64,000 bases of DNA, from contig NZ_MLCE01000004.1 of NCBI RefSeq assembly GCF_002300165.1, positions 105,953-169,952 of the forward strand. Direction: 5' to 3'. Made by a program: the position numbers and the translations under genes. Below, piece after piece: positions 27,174-37,248 of the stretch (its first letter is position 1; each line of letters opens with the position of its first letter). The stretch is from Streptomyces sp. Tue6028. GTDB lineage: Bacteria; Actinomycetota; Actinomycetes; Streptomycetales; Streptomycetaceae. Under the pieces are notes generated by a model. It was given only the letters and a program-made list of their open reading frames with translations, was not told the origin of the DNA and made no database searches.

Positions 27174-27271
27174 CACCCTGGCTCCCGGGCCTTCAGGGAC
27201 GCCGAGGCCCGCAGGACGACGCCGACACCGCGACAGGATCGGCAGGCGGAGGTCAGCCGGCACGGGCCGGT

Positions 27272-27619
27272 CCGGCACGGCGGATGTACAGCTGCTCCGG
27301 GCTGGTCCGGCGTCGCGGTGGTGCGGGCCCTGCGGGTTCGGCCGGCAGGACGGACGTTGGGCACCACAGGCACGGCCGGCAGCGCGGACGTGCGGGCACC
27401 TCGGGCTCGTCGGGCAGGACGGACGTGCGGGCACCGGGGGCCGGTCCGGCAGCGCGGACGTGCCGGTGCGGTGGACTCGGCCGGCAGGACGGACGTTGGG
27501 CACCACAGGCACGGCCGGCAGCGCGGACGTGCGGGCACCTCGGGCTCGTCGGGCAGGACGGACGTGCCGGCACCGGGGGCCGGTCCGGCAGCGCGGACGT
27601 GCCGGTGCGGTGGCCGCCC
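27272..27619. repeat. 35-bp minisatellite, ten units, containing a 139-bp tandem duplication
   Basis: Units begin with CCGGC or CGGGC at 27272, 27307, 27342, 27376, 27411, 27446, 27481, 27515, 27550 and 27585, so they are 34-35 bp long. The last eight alternate GGCAGGACGGACGT and GGCAGCGCGGACGT cores; the first two are degenerate. Bases 27338-27476 and 27477-27613 form a 139-bp tandem duplication with a single difference in its first 137 bp (G to C in the third unit), so the last expansion is recent. The array fills the gap between the amidase and the GAF regulator. No protein-coding interpretation is convincing. Confidence 0.92.
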
Positions 27620-27717
27620 CCACGGTTGGATTCGGTGCAAGGACGGGCACACAGCTTGTCCGGGCGCGCACCGGGAGTGACGATGGTCCCAGCCGCATCG
27701 CCTTCCGGGAGGCCGAG

Positions 27718-29022
27718 TTGACCGATCCCTGGGTGGCCCTGGAGCCAGGAGCCGACCCCGTCCAGCGCATGCGGGTCCTGCGTCGTGCGCATCAGTCGTT
27801 CACCGAGGCGGGCACGGTGACACGGCCGGTGCGGTCCGTCGTGGCCGACTCGTGGCGGCGTTCGGCGCGGGCCGGGGTGGCCCCCGACGGTACGGCGAGC
27901 GTCGAGCTCACCGACGGGGACCTCGGCTCCTACCGGGCGGAGCATCCGCTGGCCAGGGTGATGCCGCTGTTCCGGGAACTGATGGGGACGTTCGCGGCGG
28001 ACGGGGAGCATCTGCTCGCGGTGTGCGACGCGCAGGGCCGGCTGCTGTGGGTGGAGGGCCATCCGGTGACGCGGCGGCAGGCGGACCGGATGAACTTCGT
28101 ACCGGGAGCGCGCTGGTCGGAGACCGCCGTGGGGACGAACGCGCCCGGCACGTCGGTCGCCGTCGACCGGCCGGTGCAGGTGTTCGCGGCCGAGCACTTC
28201 AGCCGGCGCGTCCAGCCGTGGACGTGTGCGGCGGCGCCGGTGCACGACCCGCGCACCGGGCGGGTGCTCGGCGCGGTGGACATCACCGGCGGGGACGGGC
28301 TCGCGCATCCGCACAGTCTCGGTTTCGTGCAGGCGGTGGCGCGGGCGGCCGAATCCCACCTGGCGTTGCTCGCACCGCCCGAGACCAGGAACGACGGCCT
28401 GGAGCTGACCGCGCTGGGCCGTGACGAGGCCCAGCTGCTGGCGGGGGGCCGCAAGATCAGGCTCAGTCGCCGGCACAGCGAGATCCTGGTGCTGCTGGCC
28501 CGGCATCCGGAGGGTCTGACGGGTGACGAGTTGCTGTGCGCGCTGTACGAGGACGAGTCGGTGACGCCGGTGACGCTGCGCGCCGAACTGGCCAGGCTGC
28601 GCCGACTGCTGGGACCGGGTCTGCTGGAGTCGCGCCCCTATCGGCTCACCGTGCCGGTCGAGTCCGATGTCGCGGTCGTGGAGCGGCGGCTCGGGACCGG
28701 ATCGGTGACGGCGGCCATGGCGGCGTACGCGGGTCCGCTGCTGCCGAGTTCGGGGGCGCCCGCGGTGGTCCGGCTGCGGCGCAGGCTCGCGGACGGTCTG
28801 CGTACGGCGCTCGTCGCCCGCCGCGATCCCGATCTGCTGGCGGACTGGGCGCGCGCGCCCTGGGGCGAGGACGACCTGGACGTGTGGCGCGCGCTGGCTT
28901 CGGTACGCCCGACGGCGGCCGTCCGGTCCCGGCTGGACGCGCTGGAGCGTGAGCTGACGGCGGCATGGCCTCGGGGCCGGGCGCCGGGCGGTGCAACGTC
29001 CTCGCAACGTCCGCACTCCTAG
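27718..29022 (+). CDS. GAF-domain transcriptional regulator (likely of the aldehyde dehydrogenase gene)
   Basis: A 434-residue protein. The first 230 residues are a GAF sensor of the AcoR type ([67 protein letters not shown]). The sigma-54 ATPase module of AcoR is absent. Instead the C-terminal part has a winged helix ([41 protein letters not shown]) and an Ala/Arg-rich helical tail. This is a Streptomyces family usually found next to exaC-type aldehyde dehydrogenases. The start is TTG at 27718 with GGGAGG 5 nt upstream; no in-frame ATG or GTG fits. Expected role: sensing an alcohol- or aldehyde-related signal and activating the next gene, 56 bp away. Confidence 0.85.
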   Translation: MTDPWVALEPGADPVQRMRVLRRAHQSFTEAGTVTRPVRSVVADSWRRSARAGVAPDGTASVELTDGDLGSYRAEHPLARVMPLFRELMGTFAADGEHLLAVCDAQGRLLWVEGHPVTRRQADRMNFVPGARWSETAVGTNAPGTSVAVDRPVQVFAAEHFSRRVQPWTCAAAPVHDPRTGRVLGAVDITGGDGLAHPHSLGFVQAVARAAESHLALLAPPETRNDGLELTALGRDEAQLLAGGRKIRLSRRHSEILVLLARHPEGLTGDELLCALYEDESVTPVTLRAELARLRRLLGPGLLESRPYRLTVPVESDVAVVERRLGTGSVTAAMAAYAGPLLPSSGAPAVVRLRRRLADGLRTALVARRDPDLLADWARAPWGEDDLDVWRALASVRPTAAVRSRLDALERELTAAWPRGRAPGGATSSQRPHS

Positions 29023-29078
29023 CCTCGCGGCGAGAGCTGCCCAACGGCGGGCAGCGCTTCTCCGGGAGGCAGACCAGC

Positions 29079-30602
<1,524 letters not shown>

Positions 30603-30610
30603 AGCCCGAA

Positions 30611-30653
30611 GTCGGATGGCCTGGAGGCTTCGTTGCCCTCCAGGCCATCCGAC
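30611..30653 (+). terminator. 17-bp stem terminator after aldehyde dehydrogenase
   Basis: GTCGGATGGCCTGGAGG (30611-30627) pairs perfectly with 30637-30653 around a 9-nt loop, starting 9 bp after the stop codon. There is no U-tract, a normal Streptomyces form. The rest of the gap to 30911 holds nothing I can recognise. Confidence 0.9.
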
Positions 30654-30911
30654 GCCGGAGCTACGCTCCACGATCAACACAGCGCCCAACGCCACTGCAC
30701 GGGCTCCAAGTGAATCCGTCCCGGGCCAGCCACGGGCCGAGCGGCGTCCTCCGCGCACGGTCCCGCCCGCCGCCTTCGACGAGGCACCGCAGGGCCTGCT
30801 GGGCGTCAAGCCCACAGCCCAAAGAACAACGACATTGGTGGCGGCCGGCCCAGGGGAAGTCCCCGGCCACGGCGATGTCCTGGGAGAGGCGGCCGTCGCC
30901 CTGCGAGGAAA

Positions 30912-32246
30912 TCACGGGCCGTTGCTGACCGCCGTGGTCGAGGAGGCGTCCTGGCCCGGGTTGACGAACACCCCGCCGGGGTAGCTGACATCGCACAGAC
31001 CATCACCGTCGACGTCGCCGAGCGTCACGTCGGCGAGCCGCGTGGTCGACTGGTTGAGGTAGCTCCAGCGCCCGCCGAGCGAACTGGACTGGTACCACCA
31101 GGTGATGCCGGTGGCGATGAAGGCGTCGTTGACGCCGTCGCCGTCGAAGTCGCAGTACTTGCGCTGGCCGCCGGTGTAGGAGTCGAGGGTGTTGGCGGAC
31201 TGGTGCAGCCCGGTCTCGGTCTGGTCCAGTGCGGCGTGGATGGGCAGGATCGAACCCACCCACAGGCTCGAATGCCGGAAAACGTTGTGCGACACGGTCA
31301 TGCCGACACTGGGCGTCCCTCGCAATTTGACACCCGTGCCGTTGGTGTACCAGACCGTGTTGTACTCCACGTCCATGTACTCGCCCGCGGAGCCGCACTC
31401 GTAGCTGCAGGACGAGTCGTTGCCGTGCATGTCGATCTCATGGGTGTGCCAGACATGGGAGTTGTCTCCGCCGCCGCCCCAGATCAGGTTGCGGTACGCC
31501 AGATAGCCGTCTCCGGCCGAACCGTCGCCGGTGATCGCGTGCCGGTTGTAGTCGAACACGTTCCGCTCGACCAGCGCATAGGCGCCGTGGCCCATCACCA
31601 CGCCGTAGCCCGCGCCGTGACCGCAGCAGATGATGCCGGTGGGGTGCTGGTTGTGGTGGATGTAGTTGTCGTGCACCCACACGGTCTGGGCGTTCCACAG
31701 GCCGATCCGGCTCTGGCCGTCCTGGATGTTCACCGCCGAGCCGCGCCAGTGATCGATCTCGCTGTGGTCGATCTCCACGTTCAAGCTCGAGTCCACCCGA
31801 ATTCCGTCGGAGTCGCTGGTGTCGACCGCCGAATAGGGGTCGTCACTCTCCGCGCCCTGCAACCGGATTCCGCTGAACCGCACGTTGTCGCTGTGCGTAC
31901 CGTCCCCGTCGTTCCCGACCCTGAAGAGGATGTGCGGGAACGACGTCGTGAACAGCCGCGGGCCCTGCGGGCGCTGCGTCCGGTCACCCAGGATCTGGAC
32001 GCCCGGGGCGACCGGCAGATACTCCCGTCCGGTCAGGTCCAGATCCACGTTCCCGGCGATCCGCACCACCGCGTCCGGGGTGTCGATCGCCTGCACGAAC
32101 AGGTCCTGCTGGCTGTTGGAGGTGATGGAGAAGACCGGCCCCGCGGCGGGGGCGGCGGACACCGCCGGACCTCCACTGAGCAGCAACCCGAAGGCGAACG
32201 CCACGGCGCCGCTCAGGGCCGAGCGTCGATGCCCGAAAAAGCCCAC
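30912..32246 (-). CDS. secreted right-handed parallel beta-helix protein
   Basis: A 444-residue protein. The signal peptide (VVGFFGHRRSALSGAVAFAF, cleavage near AVSAAPA) is followed by a pectate-lyase-like beta-helix with rungs such as VRFSGIRLQGAE, VEIDHSEIDHWRGSAVNI, VWVHDNYIHHNQHPTGI and VERNVFDYNRHAI. A C-terminal segment has two Asp-rich calcium-type loops (CDFDGDGVNDAF, LGDVDGDGLCDVSY) like FG-GAP/VCBS repeats. It is probably an extracellular polysaccharide lyase or binding protein; the substrate is unknown. The GTG at 32244-32246 with AAGGGGG upstream is preferred over an ATG at 32288, which lacks a ribosome-binding site and would put residues before the signal peptide. Confidence 0.83.
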   Translation of the reverse strand: MGFFGHRRSALSGAVAFAFGLLLSGGPAVSAAPAAGPVFSITSNSQQDLFVQAIDTPDAVVRIAGNVDLDLTGREYLPVAPGVQILGDRTQRPQGPRLFTTSFPHILFRVGNDGDGTHSDNVRFSGIRLQGAESDDPYSAVDTSDSDGIRVDSSLNVEIDHSEIDHWRGSAVNIQDGQSRIGLWNAQTVWVHDNYIHHNQHPTGIICCGHGAGYGVVMGHGAYALVERNVFDYNRHAITGDGSAGDGYLAYRNLIWGGGGDNSHVWHTHEIDMHGNDSSCSYECGSAGEYMDVEYNTVWYTNGTGVKLRGTPSVGMTVSHNVFRHSSLWVGSILPIHAALDQTETGLHQSANTLDSYTGGQRKYCDFDGDGVNDAFIATGITWWYQSSSLGGRWSYLNQSTTRLADVTLGDVDGDGLCDVSYPGGVFVNPGQDASSTTAVSNGP

Positions 32247-32539
32247 GACTGAGCCCCCTTCGAAAGAGTGGACGATTGAATGTGTCACTGCGAGGTGAGC
32301 GTTCCACTCCGTGCCCTCCCGTGCCCTCCCGTTCCCCCGTCGTCCGCCGCGGGTCCCGGACTCCGGGCCTCATGCGCTGTCCACCTGCCCTACAACTTGG
32401 GCCTGTTCCCCCGCTGCGGCCTCTGCGCTAGGCTCACTCGTCGTCCCCCGCCTGTGGCAAGGCCACCGATCACGACCCACACGGCGGTCCGGCCGGCTTC
32501 ACCTGGCGTTGTCGAGTGCACCCAGGAGAGAAATCAGCC
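32247..32539. promoter_or_regulatory. divergent promoter region
   Basis: A 293-bp region between the beta-helix gene (minus) and the TPR regulator (plus). A TAGGCT hexamer at 32429-32434 fits a Streptomyces -10 box for the plus-strand gene, about 105 bp before its start. No convincing -35 hexamer at the usual spacing or inverted repeat was found. Confidence 0.35.
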
Positions 32540-34507
32540 GTGAACAATGCCGATGCGCCCGTTCGGGACGCGTCCGGGTCGGACGCCCGGCGGCCCGGTG
32601 AACTTCAGACCCTGCTCGACGAGGGCACCCGTGCCGTCGTCGACGACGGCGATCTGCGCACCGGCCGGGACCGCTTCGAACGCGCCTACCGGATCGCCGA
32701 GTCGGTGGGCGAGGAACGGTTAATGGCGGCGGCCGCCCTCGGCTTCGGTGGCCTGTGGGTGCACGAGCACCGCACGGTCGCCGGCTCGGTACTCCTGGAA
32801 TCGCAGTTACGACGGGCGCTGGAGCTGCTGGACCCCGAGTCCTCGTTGGCGCTGCGGCTGCGGATCCGGCTGGCCGGGGAGGGCGACTACCGCAACAGCG
32901 ACAACACGGCGATACTGGCGCTGCTCAAGCAGGCGAGGGCACGACAGAATCCGATGGCGCGTGCGGAGGCCTTGAGCCTGGCCCATCACTGCCTGATCGG
33001 CCCGGAGCACGGCGCACTGCGCCGGGAACTGGCCGCCGAACTGGTCGCGGAGAGCTTCCGTACCTCCCGCCGCAGCGATCTGCTGATGGGCCTGCTGTGG
33101 CAGACGGTCGACATGTTCCTGGACGGCGACCCGCACGCGGAACGCTGCCTGGCGGAGCTGCGCGGCCTGCTGGCCGAGCAGGACCATCTCGCGGTGGGCT
33201 TCGTCGTGAGCGCGATGGAGGTCATGCTCGCCGTCCGCGCCGGCCGCCTCGACGAGGCAGAGGCGCTGGCCAGGGCCTGTACTGAGCGCGGGATCGCCGC
33301 CGGTGACGTCAACGCCACGGTGTGGCAGGCCGCACAGCTGGTGACCATCCGCTGGTACCAGGGCCGGGTGGTCGAGCTCGTGCCGCTGCTCAGCGAAATG
33401 GTCAACTCCCCGACGCTGAGCGCTGTGGACGATCACGCCCTGGCCGCGCTGGCGGTGGCCACGGTGACGGCCGGGGACCGGCGAAAAGCCGTCAGCGCGC
33501 TGGCCACGCTGTGCGGCCGCGACCTCGGTGACCTGCCTCGGTCGAGCAGTTGGATGGTGACGATGCACGGTGTCGCGGAGGCCGCCTATCTCCTTGACGA
33601 CACCGCCACGGCGGCGCGGGTCTACGAGCTGCTGAGTCCGTACGGTCACCTGCCGATAGTGGGCAGTCTTGCCGTCGCCTGCTTCGGCTCGGCCCACCAC
33701 GCGCTGGGGGTCGCCGCATTGACCATGGGAGACGTCGACCGGGCCGTGACCCATCTGCGGGACGCGGTACAGCAAAACCTCGCCCTCGCGCACTGGCCCG
33801 CGGTCACGGCCTCCTGGGACCGTCTCGCGGTGGCGCTCGTACGGGCAGGCCGGCAGGCGGAGGCCGACGCCGTCCGGCGCGAGATGGCCGCGGCCGCCGA
33901 GGAGGCCGCGGCGGCGCCGCCGCAGAAGGACGGACATGGCGGCGCGGATCCGCATGGCGAGGACGGGCAGGGCCAGCCCGCGGCGTTCTGTACCCGGCTG
34001 GGCCGTAAGTGGCGGATCGAGTTCGGCGGGCGCAGCGTCCTGGTGGAGCACAGCGTGGGGATGCTGCATCTGGTGGTACTGATCGCCAACCCGCGCCAGG
34101 AGATCCGGTCCGTCGACCTCGTGGCGGGGCTGACCGCGCTCAACGAGGCCGCCGAGCACACGGCCCTGTCCGGGCAGCCGGTACTGGACCGGGTGGCGGC
34201 GCAGGAGTACCGCAATCGTCTGGCCCGGCTGCGCACCGAACTGGACGAGTTCCAGGCGGCCGACGACCATGAGCGCGCCGCCGTGGCCCAGGTCGAACAC
34301 GACTGGCTGATGAGCCAGCTGGCGGGTGCCACCGGCCTGAGCGGACGCGCCCGCCGCTTCCCCGAGGGCGAGGAACGCTCCCGGGTCGCGGTGAGCAAGG
34401 CCATCCGCCGGGCGCTGGACCGGATCGCGGCAGCCGATCCGGTGATCGGTGAACACCTGCGGCACGCGGTGCACACCGGGGTGCGGTGCTCGTACTGGCC
34501 CGCCTGA
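32540..34507 (+). CDS. TPR-type regulatory protein with two TTA codons
   Basis: A 655-residue, mostly helical protein. Residues about 30-450 look like MalT/AfsR-type tetratricopeptide repeats (RDRFERAYRIAESVGEERLM, LDEAEALARACTERGIAAGD, DRAVTHLRDAVQQNLALAHW). The C-terminal 200 residues include a strand-rich segment (LGRKWRIEFGGRSVLVEHSV) and a final ...TGVRCSYWPA seen at the end of large Streptomyces regulators and ATPases. No P-loop or LuxR helix-turn-helix is visible, so it may be a truncated or partner-dependent regulator. Codons 61 and 90 are TTA, implying bldA-dependent translation. The GTG start is 9 nt after AGGAGAG. It lies among minus-strand secreted-enzyme genes and may regulate them (inference). 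Confidence 0.75.
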   Translation: MNNADAPVRDASGSDARRPGELQTLLDEGTRAVVDDGDLRTGRDRFERAYRIAESVGEERLMAAAALGFGGLWVHEHRTVAGSVLLESQLRRALELLDPESSLALRLRIRLAGEGDYRNSDNTAILALLKQARARQNPMARAEALSLAHHCLIGPEHGALRRELAAELVAESFRTSRRSDLLMGLLWQTVDMFLDGDPHAERCLAELRGLLAEQDHLAVGFVVSAMEVMLAVRAGRLDEAEALARACTERGIAAGDVNATVWQAAQLVTIRWYQGRVVELVPLLSEMVNSPTLSAVDDHALAALAVATVTAGDRRKAVSALATLCGRDLGDLPRSSSWMVTMHGVAEAAYLLDDTATAARVYELLSPYGHLPIVGSLAVACFGSAHHALGVAALTMGDVDRAVTHLRDAVQQNLALAHWPAVTASWDRLAVALVRAGRQAEADAVRREMAAAAEEAAAAPPQKDGHGGADPHGEDGQGQPAAFCTRLGRKWRIEFGGRSVLVEHSVGMLHLVVLIANPRQEIRSVDLVAGLTALNEAAEHTALSGQPVLDRVAAQEYRNRLARLRTELDEFQAADDHERAAVAQVEHDWLMSQLAGATGLSGRARRFPEGEERSRVAVSKAIRRALDRIAAADPVIGEHLRHAVHTGVRCSYWPA

Positions 34508-34860
34508 CGCGTGTCAGGCCGCGCTTCCGCCCGGATCGAAGGGCCGCCCGCCCGGCACCCCGCCGCGGCGCCGGCAGGGCCTGCGAAGTCGAGCAGGGCG
34601 CTTCAGGTGCGGCGGACCGGGCTACGGTGCTCCTACCGGCCCACGTGGCGTACCACCGGCACCGTCCCGTGCGCATGCGGACGGGCCGGCTCGGCCCGGT
34701 CGTGCGGGCCGCCGGCCGGCCCTGTCGCGGGTGACGAACCCGTTGGACCCGCCGGCGGTACCGCACCGCTCCCGGTCAGACGCCCGCGCGGTGCCGCGTT
34801 CGCACGCCACGGCACCAGCGGGTCGGCATCGGCGGGTCGGCGGTCCCGTGGACGGCCCCC
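34508..34860. other. 353-bp intergenic region with a decayed copy of the upstream gene's 3' end
   Basis: Bases 34616-34642 match the last coding bases of the TPR gene (34475-34501) at 23 of 27 positions, 141 bp apart, and translate in one frame to TGLRCSYRP against TGVRCSYWP. No intact ORF surrounds the copy. It may be the remnant of a second related gene or of a partial duplication. The rest of the region shows nothing recognisable. Confidence 0.45.
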
Positions 34861-37083
34861 TCACAGGGCGGTCAGCATCTGCCAGGTCGTGGACGCGACG
34901 ACTCCGTCGGCCGACAGGCTGTGCGCGGACTGGAAGGACCGCACCGCGCTGCCGGTGGCCGAACCGAACGAGCCGTCCACGCTCAGCGCGGTCCCGTGGG
35001 CGTTGAGCTGGCGCTGCAACGCCGTCACCGCGAACCCGCTGCTGCCCTGCTGCACCACAACGGCGAGGGCCCGCCAGGTCGCGGGTCCGACGATCCCGTC
35101 GGCGGACAGACCGCGGCTGGACTGGAAGGACCGCACCGCGCTACTGGTGGACGGGCCGAACGAGCCGTCCACGCTCAGCGTGCCCCCCTGGGCGTTGAGC
35201 AGGTACTGCGCGGTCCTGACCCGCTCACCGCTCGCCCCCTGCTGAACCACCGGCCAGCCGGCGCTCGGCAGCGGCGTGCCGCGTCCGGCGGGCAGCGAGA
35301 AGGGAACGGGAAGGAGCAGTTGTGTGTTGCGGGCGTCGGCTGTTCCACGGCGCTTGCCGATGCCGGCCGCCACCGCCTGAAGGTCGTTGGCCGCCAGCTC
35401 ACGTCCCAACGAGGCGAGTGCGACGGGGGTGCTGGTGTCCCCGTTGCACGACAGCGGTGCGTCGGAGTCGACCATGGTCGTGAAGATCGACAGGATGCCG
35501 CCGCCTTCGGCGATCTCGAGGATCCGGCTCTGGATGGGCCAGTCGATGTGCGAGGCGGTGTTCACCTCCCAGAAGCCGTTGCCGATGACGGACGGCCAAG
35601 AAGTCTTGTGGGCCCAGATGTTGTTGGTGTGCGTGTGGCCGTCGACCATCAGGATCACGTTCGGGAAGCGCAGCAGAAGGTTGCGCAGTTCCGTACCGCC
35701 GTACGGGGACTCGCTGTCCGTGTTGTCCATCGAGTCGAGCGTGTGGTGGCAGCAGATGACGATGAGTTTGTCGGTCACGCCGGGCTGGTTGACGACCGTG
35801 CGGGCCCGGGTGCCGTCGGAGTCGTCGAGTTCGTAGCGTGAACTGTTGGCCTTGAGCTGGGCGTTCAGCCAGTTCCACTGGTCCTGGTCGATGGCGCCGT
35901 CGGCACCCCCGCTGATGTTGGTCGTGTCCAGCACCAGAAACTGGAATATGTCGTTCGGTCCCGAGGGAATCGCATAGTAGGCCTGGTCGCCGCCGGACGT
36001 GAAGCCGTGCCCGCGAGGGGTTCCGGTGGTGTTGAAGTGCTCGCCGATGAATTCGCTGCGCGCGAGCAGCCGCCGGGACGGGTCCCCCGTCACGTGGGCG
36101 GTCTGGAGGGTGAAAGCACCCGTCAGTATGTCCTTCAGCAGCTCCACGTAGTACGCCGCCGTGTTGTCGAAGACGTCCGGGACTCCCTCGACCTCTGTCA
36201 GCTTGGTGGAGCCGGTGGCGATGCTCTTGAGCGGGTCGAAGGGGAGGATGTCGATCGGGACGTTGCCCTGGACGAGCGCGTCGTGGTTGCCGTAGGCCGC
36301 GTACCAGGGCATGCCCAGCCCGGTCGCCGTGAACGGTCTTCGGGCGCCCTTCAGCAGCCCGCTCACGACCGGAAAGCCGTGGAGGGTGTTGTTGTCGGGT
36401 GGAGTCTGCCGTGCTTCCGGATGCCAGTAGTGGGTTTCCGTCCCGAACTGGCCGCTTGCCACGCTCTCGTCCTTGGTGAGGTCCCCGGAGTCCGGGCGCA
36501 CCGTGTTGCCGTCGAGCAGGTCGATGTACCACCGCGACTCGTTGTACTGGCAGTTGTCGACCGCGTCGCCCGTGACGACGGTGAAGGCCAGCGGTTGGCT
36601 CGTCCGCGGGCTCCGGAGGACCTGCCGGACGGCTCGGCACATCGCGTCGGTCGTCTGTGTCGAAAGGAATTCGTGCGCGCGGTACGCCGATTCGGTCGGG
36701 TACGAGTTGTAGTGCGGAGGTCCGTAGTCCGCGAGCCGGTCGAGGCACTCGACGCGCAGCGGGGACTGGTCGTCGACGATGTGCAGGTCGGACATCTGGG
36801 CGAAGGCGATCAGCGATCGGGTGATCTGTGGCGAGGTGGCGAGGGTGAAGTCGTTGCGGGTGATGTGCGGTTCGCCGGGGCCGGCGGCCACACCGTGGTA
36901 TCCCATGCCCAGGTCGGGGCCGATCTGCACCGTCTGGTCCAGAGTGGTGCGCCCGAATGCGGCACCGGTGCCGAGGGGCGGCGATGCTGCACTGGCGGCG
37001 GCGCGCAGACTTCCGACATCGATGGCCGCGGCCACCACAGCCACTCCGGCAGCTGTCAGGATCCTGCGACGGGAGATTGCCAT
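34861..37083 (-). CDS. Tat-exported metallophosphoesterase with two peptidoglycan-binding domains
   Basis: A 740-residue protein. A twin-arginine signal ([20 protein letters not shown]) is followed by a calcineurin-like phosphoesterase: MSDLHIVDD (Asp99, His101), [30 protein letters not shown] and VDGHTHTNN carry the two-metal ligands. The domain is unusually long (about 550 residues) and resembles actinobacterial TIGR03767-type metallophosphoesterases. The C-terminus has two tandem PG_binding_1 domains (about 605-665 and 675-740), each with a [18 protein letters not shown] core, probably anchoring the enzyme to the wall. Its substrate is unknown. It is paralogous to the next gene upstream (37249-40101), 165 bp away on the same strand. 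Confidence 0.87.
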   Translation of the reverse strand: MAISRRRILTAAGVAVVAAAIDVGSLRAAASAASPPLGTGAAFGRTTLDQTVQIGPDLGMGYHGVAAGPGEPHITRNDFTLATSPQITRSLIAFAQMSDLHIVDDQSPLRVECLDRLADYGPPHYNSYPTESAYRAHEFLSTQTTDAMCRAVRQVLRSPRTSQPLAFTVVTGDAVDNCQYNESRWYIDLLDGNTVRPDSGDLTKDESVASGQFGTETHYWHPEARQTPPDNNTLHGFPVVSGLLKGARRPFTATGLGMPWYAAYGNHDALVQGNVPIDILPFDPLKSIATGSTKLTEVEGVPDVFDNTAAYYVELLKDILTGAFTLQTAHVTGDPSRRLLARSEFIGEHFNTTGTPRGHGFTSGGDQAYYAIPSGPNDIFQFLVLDTTNISGGADGAIDQDQWNWLNAQLKANSSRYELDDSDGTRARTVVNQPGVTDKLIVICCHHTLDSMDNTDSESPYGGTELRNLLLRFPNVILMVDGHTHTNNIWAHKTSWPSVIGNGFWEVNTASHIDWPIQSRILEIAEGGGILSIFTTMVDSDAPLSCNGDTSTPVALASLGRELAANDLQAVAAGIGKRRGTADARNTQLLLPVPFSLPAGRGTPLPSAGWPVVQQGASGERVRTAQYLLNAQGGTLSVDGSFGPSTSSAVRSFQSSRGLSADGIVGPATWRALAVVVQQGSSGFAVTALQRQLNAHGTALSVDGSFGSATGSAVRSFQSAHSLSADGVVASTTWQMLTAL

Positions 37084-37248
37084 GTCGATTCCTTCGGTGT
37101 GGGGGCGTGACATGCTGCGAGGAGTCGTTCGCCCGTCCTGCACCCCCGTTGACCGCGGTGGAGTCCCGAGGGGTCGATGACGGACGGATGCGGGGGGGTG
37201 GCGGAAGCCCGCGCGGGTGCCGGGACGGATCAGGTGTCGCCGGGCCTG

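Noticed and set aside
27272..27619. Minisatellite as a CRISPR array
   Set aside because: Units are directly adjacent with no variable spacers, the block is itself duplicated, and no cas genes are present.
27253..29016. Minus-strand ORF of 587 codons across the minisatellite and regulator
   Set aside because: Arg/Pro/His-rich translation and antisense to a gene with clear GAF motifs. The repeat stays open in several frames because its units are GC-rich, not because it codes.
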